In this document: in pieces, positions 23,662 through 32,139 of the stretch
How positions within the stretch are numbered: the stretch's first letter is position 1
How the letters are laid out: each line of letters opens with the position of its first letter
DNA from: a virus
IMG/VR virus record: IMGVR_UViG_3300021085_000079
Location: 1-39,691 of that record
DNA: 39,691 bases
Strand: one strand, 5' to 3'
The notes under the pieces: model-generated
The model's database searches: none
Seen by the model: the letters and a program-made list of their open reading frames with translations, nothing else
Told to the model about the DNA's origin: nothing
Program-made: the position numbers and the translations under genes

Positions 23662-24345
23662 ATGATGGAACTAACTGAAAATACTCTACAAATTCTTAAG
23701 AATTTTTCAGCAATTAATTCGAATATTGTTATCAACGAAGGTTATACTTTACAGACAATTGCAGAAGCTAAAAATCTTTTAGCAAAAGCTGAAGTTGTAG
23801 AAAACTTTCCAAAAGGCTTTGGCATTTACGACTTAAGTGAATTCCTTGGCGTACTCAACTTAGTTGATTCACCTCAACTAGAATTTCATGAAGAATATGT
23901 ATCGATTGCTGATTCAAGTGGTAGATCTAAAATTAAATATAGATATGCCGATGTCGATATGCTTACTACTGTTACCAAAGATGTCAAAATGCCAGCTCAT
24001 GATATTAGCTTCACACTTGATAATACTACACTAGGTAGAATTAAACGAGCTGCAGCTGCACTCGGCCATAATGAACTAGTTATTGAGCCAGATGGCGATG
24101 GTCTAGCAAGTTTAACTGTAACTACTGTAGAAAATAAAACAGCAAATACTTATTCTATTTCAGTACCAGTTGAGTCTAACGAGAGTATATATAAACTTGT
24201 ATTTAATATATCTAATATTAAAGTTTTAGCCGGAGATTACGACGTTGAAATTTCATCAAAACTAATTTCTAAATTTACTAACTCAGCAAATTCAATGAAT
24301 TATTGGATTGCACTTGAAAAAACATCAACTTATGGAGAACAATAA
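23662..24345 (+). CDS. 45: Sliding clamp gp45
   Basis: This 227-residue protein equals T4 gp45 (228) in length. It has the family pattern: ELTENTLQILKNFSAINSNI at the start, KGFGIYDLSEFLGVLNLVDS in the first domain, and a C-terminal end with YDVEISSKLISKF and WIALEKTSTYG. The trimeric ring tethers gp43 to DNA and is the mobile activator of late transcription with gp55. TGGAGAA precedes the ATG, and a second ATG follows at once. Clamp-loader genes follow. Confidence 0.93.
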   Translation: MMELTENTLQILKNFSAINSNIVINEGYTLQTIAEAKNLLAKAEVVENFPKGFGIYDLSEFLGVLNLVDSPQLEFHEEYVSIADSSGRSKIKYRYADVDMLTTVTKDVKMPAHDISFTLDNTTLGRIKRAAAALGHNELVIEPDGDGLASLTVTTVENKTANTYSISVPVESNESIYKLVFNISNIKVLAGDYDVEISSKLISKFTNSANSMNYWIALEKTSTYGEQ

Positions 24346-24348
24346 ACT

Positions 24349-24543
24349 ATGGCCGACCACAAAAAATCTTATGATCTAATGAATCAGATCTCTCGATCTT
24401 CTATTGCTATTATTGATACTATTACTCAGCGTGGTGGATTTCGAGGCGAAGAGCTTTCCACAATTGGTCAACTACGTGATCAATGTGCTCAAGCAGTACA
24501 AGTAGTCGAATCGTTTAAACAAGAAGAAGCTGAAGAAGAGTAA
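24349..24543 (+). CDS. Hypothetical small acidic protein in replisome operon
   Basis: This 64-residue protein starts three bases after gp45. The sequence is helical (YDLMNQISRSSIAIIDTITQ, TIGQLRDQCAQAVQVVESFK) with an acidic tail EEAEEE. T4 has no gene at this exact place between 45 and 44, but it carries small accessory genes in the cluster (such as rpbA nearby). No motif is recognised. Spacing and conserved-style composition support a real gene. It may be a clamp- or polymerase-associated factor. Confidence 0.6.
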   Translation: MADHKKSYDLMNQISRSSIAIIDTITQRGGFRGEELSTIGQLRDQCAQAVQVVESFKQEEAEEE

Positions 24544-24567
24544 ACTCCAATAAGGATAGACTATATA

Positions 24568-25512
24568 ATGAATCTTGATAATGAATTTCTGTGGGTCGAA
24601 AAATATCGCCCACAAACTATTGAACGAACTATCCTACCTTCTGAACTAAAATCAACATTTTTAGAAATTGTTAAGACCGGTGAACTTCCAAACATGTTAT
24701 TTACAGGAAGTGCTGGTCTTGGCAAAACTACTGTTGCAAAAGCGTTATGTAATTCTCTTGACTTAGATTACATTTTAGTGAATGGTTCTGAAGAAGGTAA
24801 CATTGATACCCTTCGTGGTAAAATAAAACAATTTGCTTCATCATTATCTTTACAGGGTGGCTACAAAGTAGTCATCCTTGATGAAGCTGATTACTTAAAC
24901 GCTCAATCAACTCAACCGGCTTTAAGAGCTTTTATTGAAGAGTTTTCTAACAATTGTCGGTTTATCTTAACCTGTAATTTTAAGAATCGTATTATTGAAC
25001 CACTTCATTCTCGATGTGGTGTATATGAATTTAATACTTCAAAGAAAGATCTAAGCGAATTAGCTAAAGATTTTTTTAAACATGCTCGTAATATTCTTGA
25101 ACAAGAAAATATTACATATGACCAAAAAGATCTTGTTAATATTATTATGAAACATGCTCCAGATTGGAGGAGAGTTTTAAATGAACTTCAAAGACGATCA
25201 GTGGGTGGTAGTTTTAGTAGTAGTGGTTCTTCTAGTTCTTCTGTTACTGAAATTGACTTACTCTTAAAATATATTAAAGAAAAAGATTTTAAGAAAATGA
25301 GAAGCTGGGTTGTTAATAATATTGACACCGATGCTTCAGCTATTTTTCGTGGAATTTACGATCGTATGAATAACCATATGAAACCAGCTTCTGTACCACA
25401 GGTTGTTCTTATTCTTGCAGACTATCAATACAAACATGCTTTTGTTGCTGACCATGAATTAAATGTGGTAGCATGTATGACAGAGCTAATGGCTAATGTG
25501 GAGTTCCAATAA
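24568..25512 (+). CDS. 44: Clamp loader large subunit gp44
   Basis: This 314-residue AAA+ ATPase (T4: 319) has the RFC-type start LWVEKYRPQTIERTILP, Walker A GSAGLGKTT (47-55), Walker B LDEADYL with DEAD at 105-108, and the arginine-finger SRC (148-150). A four-residue-type Ser-rich linker (about 213-225) precedes the C-terminal oligomerisation domain. With gp62 it opens the gp45 ring and loads it on primer ends. The stop overlaps the next start by one base (TAATG). Confidence 0.95.
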   Translation: MNLDNEFLWVEKYRPQTIERTILPSELKSTFLEIVKTGELPNMLFTGSAGLGKTTVAKALCNSLDLDYILVNGSEEGNIDTLRGKIKQFASSLSLQGGYKVVILDEADYLNAQSTQPALRAFIEEFSNNCRFILTCNFKNRIIEPLHSRCGVYEFNTSKKDLSELAKDFFKHARNILEQENITYDQKDLVNIIMKHAPDWRRVLNELQRRSVGGSFSSSGSSSSSVTEIDLLLKYIKEKDFKKMRSWVVNNIDTDASAIFRGIYDRMNNHMKPASVPQVVLILADYQYKHAFVADHELNVVACMTELMANVEFQ

Positions 25513-26096
25513 TGGATAATGCAGTTGTATACGATTTTGAAACCTTATCACAAGATCCAGTTAAAGGTGTAGTAATTTCATTTGCTATGCTTTCATTTGA
25601 TGAATCTCGATTTATTAGTAAACCATATTTGTATGAAGAACTGTTAAAGAATTGTCACATGATTAAATTTAATGTTGATGAACAGGTTAAAGAATATGGT
25701 CGATCTGTTCAGCAAAGCACTATTGATTGGTGGAAAAACCAACCGAAAGAAGCTCAATATCAGTTAAAACCATCTACTGAAGATGTATCTATTACTGAAC
25801 TATATGATTTCTTTGTTGAAAATAGACCAGATGAACTTAAAAAAGTTTATACTCGAGGTAATACATTTGATCCAATCTTTTTTGATTTTTTAATGAAAGA
25901 CACTGATCAAGTTACACCATATCCTTGGTGGACCATAAGAGATACACGGTCTCTTATTGATGGCATGGCATGGGGATCTAATTTAAATAATAAATTTATG
26001 CCAGCTGATGTAGCAGATAAATTTATTCATCATGATCCAAAACATGATATTTCTGTAGATGTCATGAGAATTCAAGCATTGGCGCAAGCATTATGA
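25512..26096 (+). CDS. dexA: 3'-5' exonuclease DexA
   Basis: This 194-residue protein matches T4 DexA (227). It has the exo I motif VYDFETLSQD (Asp8, Glu10), the family text STIDWWKNQPKEAQYQLKPS, exo II GNTFDPIFFDF, and exo III HHDPKHDISVD of the DEDDh type. It degrades ssDNA from the 3' end. In T4 dexA lies elsewhere, near dda. Here it is inserted between the two clamp-loader subunits and coupled on both sides by 1- and 4-base overlaps. Confidence 0.88.
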   Translation: MDNAVVYDFETLSQDPVKGVVISFAMLSFDESRFISKPYLYEELLKNCHMIKFNVDEQVKEYGRSVQQSTIDWWKNQPKEAQYQLKPSTEDVSITELYDFFVENRPDELKKVYTRGNTFDPIFFDFLMKDTDQVTPYPWWTIRDTRSLIDGMAWGSNLNNKFMPADVADKFIHHDPKHDISVDVMRIQALAQAL

Positions 26097-26473
26097 GTCC
26101 TTTTGATTATCTTAATAGTATTAATACAACTAAACAAGATATTATGAATGATGATTTAGATGAAAAAAATTATCCAGCTTTTATGATAAATCGTAGTTTA
26201 TCTTATTTTAATGATACTGTGTTAATGGCAAATGAGATGAATTTAAATGCTCATATTGATAGTAGATTACAGTATGACTTTTATCTTGAAATTGTTCGTA
26301 AAAGAAAAAGGTTTTCTAAATGGACTAAAGAAGATAAGTCAAAAGATATTGATGCTATTAAAGAATATTATGGATATTCAAAAGCAAAAGCGTATCAAGT
26401 TCTTCCATTGATGACGAAGGATCACCTAGAAAAAATTCATTCATTAATTAGTAAAGGTGGTAAAACCCGCTAA
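26093..26473 (+). CDS. 62: Clamp loader small subunit gp62
   Basis: This 126-residue helical protein is shorter than T4 gp62 (187). It contains INRSLSYFNDTVLMANEMN and LQYDFYLEIVRKRKRFSKW, which parallel T4 VENALSQFPECMPAVYAMN and NYLMAAVPRGKRYGKW, and a YYGYSKAKAYQVLPLM segment before the C-terminal helix. It completes the 4:1 gp44:gp62 loader. The ATG overlaps the dexA stop (ATGA). The call rests on these local matches plus position before regA. Confidence 0.8.
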   Translation: MSPFDYLNSINTTKQDIMNDDLDEKNYPAFMINRSLSYFNDTVLMANEMNLNAHIDSRLQYDFYLEIVRKRKRFSKWTKEDKSKDIDAIKEYYGYSKAKAYQVLPLMTKDHLEKIHSLISKGGKTR

Positions 26474-26485
26474 AAATTTAATTAG

Positions 26486-26493
26486 TATAAATA
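26486..26493 (+). promoter_or_regulatory. TATAAATA box before regA (uncertain)
   Basis: This exact late-type box lies 55 bases upstream of regA in a 75-base AT-rich gap. regA is normally early or middle, so this may be chance or may give late regA expression. Confidence 0.3.
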
Positions 26494-26548
26494 TATCTAT
26501 CATGAGTACATTATCGTGAATAGAATATATTAAAAGTGAGTTGAAAAA

Positions 26549-26962
26549 ATGAATGAAGAAGCTACTTTAGTAGACTGGTCTCCTGAATCTATGTTGGAGA
26601 TTACTCTTAACGATCCAGATGATTTTCTAAAAGTTAGAGAAACTCTTACACGCATTGGCGTTGCATCTCGAAAAGAAAAAAAATTATTTCAATCTTGTCA
26701 TATATTACATAAACAAGGTAGATATTTTGTTGTCCATTTTAAAGAATTGTTTTTACTTGATGGTAAAAAATCGACTCTTGAAGAAAGTGATATATCTAGA
26801 AGAAATACAATTGCTACATTAATTTCCGACTGGGGGTTGATTACGATAGATAATCCTCAAAAAGCTTTACCAGTTGCACCTTTAAGACAAATTAAAATAA
26901 TTTCTTTTAAAGATAAAGGCCAATGGGAATTATGTCCAAAGTATAATATTGGTCGAAAATAA
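26549..26962 (+). CDS. regA: Translational repressor RegA
   Basis: This 137-residue protein (T4: 122) has an almost continuous match: EITLNDPDDFLKVRETLTRI, FQSCHILHKQGRYFVVHFKE, RRNTIATLISDWGLITI, and ISFKDKGQWELCPKYNIGRK. RegA binds AU-rich ribosome sites of early mRNAs, including its own and clamp genes, and blocks translation. The first 14 residues are extra. The internal Met15 (base 26591) aligns with the T4 start, but no ribosome site is visible there, so the upstream ATG is kept. Its own leader GTTGAAAAAATGAATGA is AU-rich, fitting autoregulation. Confidence 0.93.
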   Translation: MNEEATLVDWSPESMLEITLNDPDDFLKVRETLTRIGVASRKEKKLFQSCHILHKQGRYFVVHFKELFLLDGKKSTLEESDISRRNTIATLISDWGLITIDNPQKALPVAPLRQIKIISFKDKGQWELCPKYNIGRK

Positions 26963-26984
26963 TATTTTTTTTTGATATAACCTA

Positions 26985-27016
26985 TTTACTTTTTTAAATA
27001 AAGTACTATATATACT
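26985..27016 (+). promoter_or_regulatory. Possible promoter of the hsp20 cassette
   Basis: TTTACT at 26985 is followed by a TATATATACT run at 27007-27016 with a spacer of 16-20 bases depending on the -10 chosen. It is a weaker relative of the TTTACA-N17-TATAAT promoters. It would give a leader of about 85 bases before the hsp20 ATG. Confidence 0.45.
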
Positions 27017-27021
27017 ATAGA

Positions 27022-27101
27022 GGCAATTCGTAGGAATTGTCCAAAGACGGAGGGATGCAGAATAATCTGGTCCCAGAACATTCTTGCTTGGAAGAGGAGA
27101 A
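27022..27101 (+). promoter_or_regulatory. Predicted ROSE-type RNA thermometer in the hsp20 leader
   Basis: Three consecutive hairpins can be drawn. I is 27022-27041 (GGCAATTC/GAATTGTC, loop GTAG). II is 27052-27074 (GGGA and CAGA with TCTG and TCCC, loop ATAA). III is 27081-27101, where TTCTTGCTT pairs with GAGGAGAA over a GGAA loop. In III the conserved-type UUGCU lies opposite the AGGAG ribosome site with a bulged G at 27086 and two G-U pairs. A weak 3' hairpin with UUGCU masking the ribosome site upstream of a small heat-shock gene is the ROSE layout. Pairing was done by eye, and activity is inferred. Confidence 0.6.
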
Positions 27102-27108
27102 CACCAAA

Positions 27109-27579
27109 ATGACAGGCATACAAACACTATTTCCGCGATCATCTTTTGTAGGATTCGATCATCTGTTTAATGAAATGGAACATACCGTTCGTCACGCAGC
27201 TGATCATTATCCACCCCATAATATTATTAGAGCATCTGAACACGAGTATCTTATTGAACTTGCAGTTGCTGGTTTTTCAAAAGATGAATTATCAATTGAA
27301 GTTAAAGATAGAACTTTAATGATAACAGGAGAACACGTAAGCAAAGGAAGAGACTTTATTCATCGTGGTATTAGTACCAAGAAGTTTAAACGTACTTTTC
27401 GATTGTCTGAACACGTTCAAGTAAACGGAGCAGATATTCAGGATGGCATACTTGCAGTAGAATTGAAGTATGAAATACCAGAAGAAATGCGTCCTCGTAA
27501 AATCAATATTGGTCAAACGAGGAAAACAAATGACACAAGTAATATTAATAGCACACAACTACTCAACGAAAGCAATTGA
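27109..27579 (+). CDS. hsp20: Small heat-shock protein Hsp20 (IbpA-like)
   Basis: This 156-residue alpha-crystallin-domain chaperone has a short N-terminal arm with a FDHLFNEME helix. The domain lies at about 37-134 with YLIELAVAGFSKDELSIEV, RGISTKKFKRTFRLSEHVQV and DGILAVELKY, then RPRKINI, most like bacterial IbpA. It is a holdase that protects proteins from aggregation. T4-like marine phages often carry one, perhaps for scaffold or capsid folding. ATG 27109 was chosen. It sits 9 bases after AGGAGA, while an in-frame TTG at 27037 lies inside the structured leader. The last 50 bases overlap the next gene. Confidence 0.93.
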   Translation: MTGIQTLFPRSSFVGFDHLFNEMEHTVRHAADHYPPHNIIRASEHEYLIELAVAGFSKDELSIEVKDRTLMITGEHVSKGRDFIHRGISTKKFKRTFRLSEHVQVNGADIQDGILAVELKYEIPEEMRPRKINIGQTRKTNDTSNINSTQLLNESN

Positions 27580-27808
27580 GCTAATTATTGAATCACTATC
27601 TTCATTTTGGAAGCATCTAAAATTTAGAAACGGTGTTAGAGAAACACGTAATGAACTTAAATCATTAAATGATAAAGAATTGCGTGATATTGGTATCACA
27701 AGAGGTGATATTGAAGCAATTGCACGAGGTGACTGGGAATTTGTTCGAAGAGCAAACCATCGTTATTCCGAACCATCATCCAATCCTAATTTAAAAGGAT
27801 GGAGCTAA
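27530..27808 (+). CDS. DUF1127 small protein
   Basis: This 92-residue protein starts at the ATG after ACGAGGA (27517-27523), inside the end of hsp20. The C-terminal part ELKSLNDKELRDIGITRGDI is the classic DUF1127 (YjiS-like) motif, preceded by a helix (FWKHLKFRNGVRETRN) rich in basic residues. DUF1127 proteins are widespread in alphaproteobacteria, where some are induced by heat or oxidative stress and bind RNA. Its place in an hsp20 operon fits a stress-control role and points to the host group. An upstream in-frame ATG at 27470 lacks a ribosome site. Confidence 0.85.
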   Translation: MTQVILIAHNYSTKAIELIIESLSSFWKHLKFRNGVRETRNELKSLNDKELRDIGITRGDIEAIARGDWEFVRRANHRYSEPSSNPNLKGWS

Positions 27809-27981
27809 TGGCAACAAGTATAGCATCTACTATATTTTCGCCATTGTCGGGATTTTGGTCTGCATTAGAACGCTTCAACTTGACAATGGGATATTCCAAG
27901 GCAGCGGCGGAACTCGCACGAATGGGATATTACGAGGAATCGAGAAAATGTATGATGGAAATACAAAAATTGCGTAGCTAA
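27808..27981 (+). CDS. Hypothetical small protein of the hsp20 operon
   Basis: This 57-residue protein is coupled to the DUF1127 gene by a TAATG overlap, with AAGGA 8 bases before the ATG. The sequence MATSIASTIFSPLSGFWSAL then MGYSKAAAELARMGYYEESR suggests an amphipathic or membrane-touching N-terminal helix and a second helix-turn-helix like those beside DUF1127 proteins. The family is not recognised. An in-frame ATG nine bases earlier is possible. The operon ends at the terminator that follows. Confidence 0.6.
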   Translation: MATSIASTIFSPLSGFWSALERFNLTMGYSKAAAELARMGYYEESRKCMMEIQKLRS

Positions 27982-27983
27982 CA

Positions 27984-28007
27984 AAAAAGGGCAGAAATGC
28001 CCTTTTT
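27984..28007 (+). terminator. Rho-independent terminator of the hsp20 operon
   Basis: AAAAAGGGCA (27984-27993) pairs perfectly with TGCCCTTTTT (27998-28007) across a GAAA tetraloop, and the T-run is in the stem's 3' side. It starts three bases after the stop codon. Confidence 0.92.
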
Positions 28008-28041
28008 AACTTTTTAACACAAATATAAAAGGAACACACAC

Positions 28042-28263
28042 ATGACACAGAAAAACCCCTTTGAAATTAGAGCTGAAATGCTTCAAATGGCTAAAGACTA
28101 TATGGATCAGCAATATAAAATGAATATTCAACTTGCAACTGATATGTATGATCAAGGTCAAAAAAATATGGTAGAATTGCAGGATGCTTACAAAATGTAT
28201 TCAGTTGAAGACATGATGGCAAAGGCCAAAGAAATGTATTCTTTTGTCTCGAAGAAAGATTAA
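28042..28263 (+). CDS. Hypothetical helical protein (phasin-like)
   Basis: This 73-residue protein lies behind AAAGGAA (28027-28033). It is a single long amphipathic helix by pattern (NPFEIRAEMLQMAKDYMDQQ, QGQKNMVELQDAYKMYSVED) and recalls short phasin-type proteins, though it is too short for a firm call. It lies between the hsp20 terminator and the polymerase promoter, which begins 4 bases after its stop. No promoter of its own is evident, so transcription may come from read-through. Confidence 0.55.
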   Translation: MTQKNPFEIRAEMLQMAKDYMDQQYKMNIQLATDMYDQGQKNMVELQDAYKMYSVEDMMAKAKEMYSFVSKKD

Positions 28264-28266
28264 AGG

Positions 28267-28295
28267 TTTACATTACTTCTATATTATGTTATAAT
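28267..28295 (+). promoter_or_regulatory. 43: Promoter TTTACA-N17-TATAAT before gp43
   Basis: TTTACA (28267-28272) and TATAAT (28290-28295) have an exact 17-base spacer and end 24 bases before the polymerase start. The short leader limits the start choice to the TTG at 28319. Confidence 0.88.
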
Positions 28296-28318
28296 TACTC
28301 CAATGACGGAGGAATGTT

Positions 28319-30910
28319 TTGAATAATTTTTACACATCAGTTAATCGGTATGGTAATACTATTTTATATAGAGGCTATACTGAAAATGGTACTCGAATAG
28401 AAGATCGTATTAAATTCGGTCCAACACAATATTTGCCATCGAAAGAACCCACAAAATTTCGTTCTTTCGATGGTGGATATCTAAATGCTATTAAATTTCA
28501 AAAAATGAGTGAGTCAAAAGATTTTCTTGAAACTTATAAAGAAATGGAAGGCGTTAAAGTCTATGGCACTCGAAACTATATCCAACAATTTATTACAGAT
28601 AAATTTCCAGATAATATAAATTTTAATCAAAATCACATTAACGTTGTTAATTTTGATATTGAAGTAGCATCTGATGATGGTTTTCCTATTCCAGAAGAAG
28701 CAGCATATCCTATTATATCAATTGCTCTTAAATCTAGTAAATCTTCTATTTACGAAGTGTGGGGTTTAGGTGAATACGATACAAATAAAACAGAATTAGA
28801 AATGAATGGTGATCTAATCAAGTATCATAAATTTGATACTGAAAAAGCTATGTTAGCTTCCTTTTTACACTATTGGGTAAACAATTATCCAGATGTTATT
28901 ACAGGTTGGCATATTCGTTTCTTTGATATTCCTTATCTTGTAAATCGTATCAAAAATATTGGTACTGAAGAAGCAGCCAATAAACTTTCTCCATGGAAGC
29001 TAGTTAATGATAGACAAATAACTAAGATGGGTCGTACTCAGTATAGTTATGAATTAGTTGGTATTCAAACCGCAGACTATATTGAATTATTCAAAAAGTT
29101 TGGTTATTCATATGGCGCTCAAGAATCTTATAAGCTTGACCATATTGCTTATACAGTCCTCAATGAAAAAAAATTATCTTATGAAGAACATGGTAATCTT
29201 CACAGTTTATATAAAGCTGACCATCAAAAGTTTATTGACTATAATATTAAAGATGTTCAACTTGTAGACCGTATTGATCAAAAGATGGGTCTTATTAATC
29301 TTGGATTGACTATGGCATATAAAGGTGGTGTTAATCTTGGTGATACAATGGGTACAACTTCAATATGGGAATCAATCATTTATCGAAGACTTCTTAAAAA
29401 TAATGTAATATCACCAATTGAACAGATTAAACCATGTATGTATGCTGTTCATGGAGCTACTGAAACTTCAAAGAAAAACCCAGCTGGTAATTTAGATCGT
29501 ACCCGTGAACCACAAAAATCTCACGCAATTGCTGGAGGTTATGTTAAAGATCCACATGTTGGTTCACATGATTGGGTCGTATCATTTGATTTAAATTCTC
29601 TATATCCAAACATAATTGTTCAATCTAATATATCTCCTGAAACTCTTGTAAAAGATAAATCATTTGGTGAATATACCCAAGGTGTTGATCACTATTTTAT
29701 TGATGGTCAGGCTGCTTCTGATGAGTATTCTATATGTGCAAGTGGTGTTCCATTTAGTAAAAATAAGCAAGGTATTATTCCTGAATTAATTGTTGAATAC
29801 TATGCTGAACGTAGTGTAATTAAACAAAAAATGCTTAAAGTAAAACAAGAGTATGAGCAAACAAAAAATACAGCTCTTGAGTCAGAAATTAATCAGCTAG
29901 AAAATAATCAAATGGCTATTAAGATTCTACTTAATTCTTTGTATGGCGCAATGGCAAATAAGTATTTTAAATATTTTGATAATGCTCTTGCCGAAAGTGT
30001 AACTCTTACTGGTCAACTTTCAATAAAGTGGGCTGAAAGAGCTATCAATGTTGAAATGAATAAAATACTTAAAACTAAAGGAAAAGATTATGTTATTGCT
30101 ATTGACACTGACTCAGTCTACATTAATTTTGGTCCTCTTATTGCTCAACTGGCGCCAAAGGACTCTGTTAAAGCATTGGACAAAATTTGTAAGACACACT
30201 TCGAACCCATAATTGCTAAGTCATATGATAAATTATTTCATAGATTAAATGCTTATACTCCTCGTATGGAAATGGGTAGAGAAGTTATAGCTGATCGTGG
30301 CATATGGACAGCAAAGAAAAGATATATTCTCAATGTACATAATAATGAAGGTGTACAATACGCTGAACCAAAACTTAAAATCATGGGGATTGAAGCTATT
30401 AAATCAAGTACTCCCGAAGTAGTTCGTGATAAATTTAAAGAAGCTTTTAAAATAATCGTTACTGGATCTGAACTTGCAACTCGTAAGTTTATAGATAACT
30501 TTAGACAAGAATTTAAATCATTACCTCCTGAAAAAGTATCATTTCCTCGTGGCGTTTCAGAAGTATCCAAATGGCAAGATAGAAATTTAATTTATAAAAA
30601 GGGTACACCAATTCATGTTCGTGGTTCTCTTTTATATAATCATGAAATTAAAGACAAAGCTCTTAATAAGAAATATGATATGATACAAAATGGTGAAAAG
30701 ATTAAATTTACTTATCTTAAGATGCCTAATCCTATTAAAGAAAATGTCATATCCTTTCCTGAATACTTACCACCTGAGCTTAATCTTCATAAATATATAA
30801 ACTATGATATACAATTTAATAAAACTTTTATTGAACCGCTCACGCCAATTCTTGATGCTGTTGGCTGGTCAGTTGAAGATAGAGCAACATTAGAGGATTT
30901 CTTTGGATGA
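28319..30910 (+). CDS. 43: Family B DNA polymerase gp43
   Basis: This 863-residue protein (T4: 898) has a complete exonuclease and polymerase. Exo I is VNFDIEVAS (Asp113, Glu115). Motif A is [20 protein letters not shown], motif B is [16 protein letters not shown], and motif C is AIDTDSVYI. KxY is in AKKRYILNV. The last residues ATLEDFFG match the T4 clamp-binding tail ASLDFLFG. The start is TTG, five bases after GGAGGA. The adjacent ATG at 28314 is out of frame and stops after one codon. It overlaps the PEPCK gene by 4 bases. Confidence 0.97.
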   Translation: MNNFYTSVNRYGNTILYRGYTENGTRIEDRIKFGPTQYLPSKEPTKFRSFDGGYLNAIKFQKMSESKDFLETYKEMEGVKVYGTRNYIQQFITDKFPDNINFNQNHINVVNFDIEVASDDGFPIPEEAAYPIISIALKSSKSSIYEVWGLGEYDTNKTELEMNGDLIKYHKFDTEKAMLASFLHYWVNNYPDVITGWHIRFFDIPYLVNRIKNIGTEEAANKLSPWKLVNDRQITKMGRTQYSYELVGIQTADYIELFKKFGYSYGAQESYKLDHIAYTVLNEKKLSYEEHGNLHSLYKADHQKFIDYNIKDVQLVDRIDQKMGLINLGLTMAYKGGVNLGDTMGTTSIWESIIYRRLLKNNVISPIEQIKPCMYAVHGATETSKKNPAGNLDRTREPQKSHAIAGGYVKDPHVGSHDWVVSFDLNSLYPNIIVQSNISPETLVKDKSFGEYTQGVDHYFIDGQAASDEYSICASGVPFSKNKQGIIPELIVEYYAERSVIKQKMLKVKQEYEQTKNTALESEINQLENNQMAIKILLNSLYGAMANKYFKYFDNALAESVTLTGQLSIKWAERAINVEMNKILKTKGKDYVIAIDTDSVYINFGPLIAQLAPKDSVKALDKICKTHFEPIIAKSYDKLFHRLNAYTPRMEMGREVIADRGIWTAKKRYILNVHNNEGVQYAEPKLKIMGIEAIKSSTPEVVRDKFKEAFKIIVTGSELATRKFIDNFRQEFKSLPPEKVSFPRGVSEVSKWQDRNLIYKKGTPIHVRGSLLYNHEIKDKALNKKYDMIQNGEKIKFTYLKMPNPIKENVISFPEYLPPELNLHKYINYDIQFNKTFIEPLTPILDAVGWSVEDRATLEDFFG

Positions 30911-32139
30911 CAAATATTAATATTACAACAAATCCAACTGGCCGAAGCCCAGAAAATAAATACTTTTTTGGAGAAAAAACAAAGTGTTTAGATAAGACTC
31001 GACCAAAGTATTATAAAGTTGGAGAGATGGAAGACTTTCTTCAACTTGCAGATTTGATGATGCCTAGGTTAATATCTCAATTGATTTATAAAGAACCTTT
31101 ATGCCTTGAGACATGTAATATCAGATTTAAAATAATTACTAATGATGCGAGACATGAGCAATTTGTTAAGAATATGTTTGATGTATTGCCTGATGGGTTC
31201 GATCCTCAAGTTTATCCACATAGCGCACATGATTCTGATTGGACGATTTGGCATAACACAGAATTAAAGGTCGATGAACCAAAAATCTATGTAAATCTTG
31301 ATACTAAAACTATGTTAATTGCTGGAACAACATTTTTAGGTGAAATCAAAAAAGGTATATTTGGTATAGTTAGTTTTGAACTACCAAGATATGATATTTT
31401 ACCAATGCATTGTAGTGCCTTTACATATAATGATACAACTAATTTAATGTTTGGATTAAGTGGTACTGGTAAAACTACTCTTAGTAGCGATCCGGATTAT
31501 AGATTAATTAGTGATGACGAAGTATCTTGGAATCACGATGGAATTGAAATGATAGAAACTGGTTGTTACGCAAAAAGTGAAGGATTAACACCAGAGACAC
31601 ATAAGACTATATTTGATGCAGTAGAAAAAGCAAGATCAGAAGATTGCTTAGTTGTAGAAAATCCAGGTGTACCAAATGCAAGATTAAGTTATCCAATTAC
31701 TTGTGTTGAAAACGCATATCATAAACCTCAACAATTTAATCATCCAACTAATATCTTTTTTCTTACTATGGATGCGAAAGGCGTGTTTCCTCCGGTATCT
31801 AAAATTTCTGATGAGACTGTACGACGTTTCTTTGAAACTGGATACACAAGCCAAATGCCCGGAACTGAGCAGGGAGCAACAGAAATCAAGCCACTCTTTA
31901 GTCCATGCTATGGCTCACCTTTTATGCCAAGACCGATACATGTTTATAGTGATTTACTAATGAGTAAAATTAATGATAATAAATGCAATGTATATTTAAT
32001 CAATACGGGAATGGATAAAGAAGGCAAGCGATATCCATTGGACTTTACTAGAAATTGTGTCAAGGGAGCTATTAGACGTGGTACTCATGACGATAGTGAA
32101 AGTGTGTTAAACATTCTAGAAAGCTTAATAAATGATTAA
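30907..32139 (+). CDS. pckA: Phosphoenolpyruvate carboxykinase (ATP-type), compact viral form
   Basis: This 410-residue homologue (cellular about 540) would catalyse oxaloacetate + ATP to PEP + CO2 + ADP. Kept motifs are TGRSPENKY (Arg13), GEIKKGIFG (Lys148-149), MHCSA (His168), the kinase loop [14 protein letters not shown] (183-196), ISDDE (Asp203-204), ARLSYPI (Arg259), [10 protein letters not shown], and YLINTG then [10 protein letters not shown] (Arg382). Relative to E. coli Pck it lacks about 50 N-terminal and 80 C-terminal residues, and Phe143 stands where Tyr207 is. It is coupled to gp43 (ATGA) and to the phosphomannomutase (8-base overlap). Its role may be gluconeogenic carbon for sugar phosphates, or an altered kinase. 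Confidence 0.9.
   Translation: MTNINITTNPTGRSPENKYFFGEKTKCLDKTRPKYYKVGEMEDFLQLADLMMPRLISQLIYKEPLCLETCNIRFKIITNDARHEQFVKNMFDVLPDGFDPQVYPHSAHDSDWTIWHNTELKVDEPKIYVNLDTKTMLIAGTTFLGEIKKGIFGIVSFELPRYDILPMHCSAFTYNDTTNLMFGLSGTGKTTLSSDPDYRLISDDEVSWNHDGIEMIETGCYAKSEGLTPETHKTIFDAVEKARSEDCLVVENPGVPNARLSYPITCVENAYHKPQQFNHPTNIFFLTMDAKGVFPPVSKISDETVRRFFETGYTSQMPGTEQGATEIKPLFSPCYGSPFMPRPIHVYSDLLMSKINDNKCNVYLINTGMDKEGKRYPLDFTRNCVKGAIRRGTHDDSESVLNILESLIND

Noticed and set aside
27037-27108. N-terminal extension of hsp20 from an upstream TTG
   Set aside because: The 24 added residues would be encoded by the structured leader, lack similarity to the family, and the TTG has no ribosome site, unlike the ATG at 27109.
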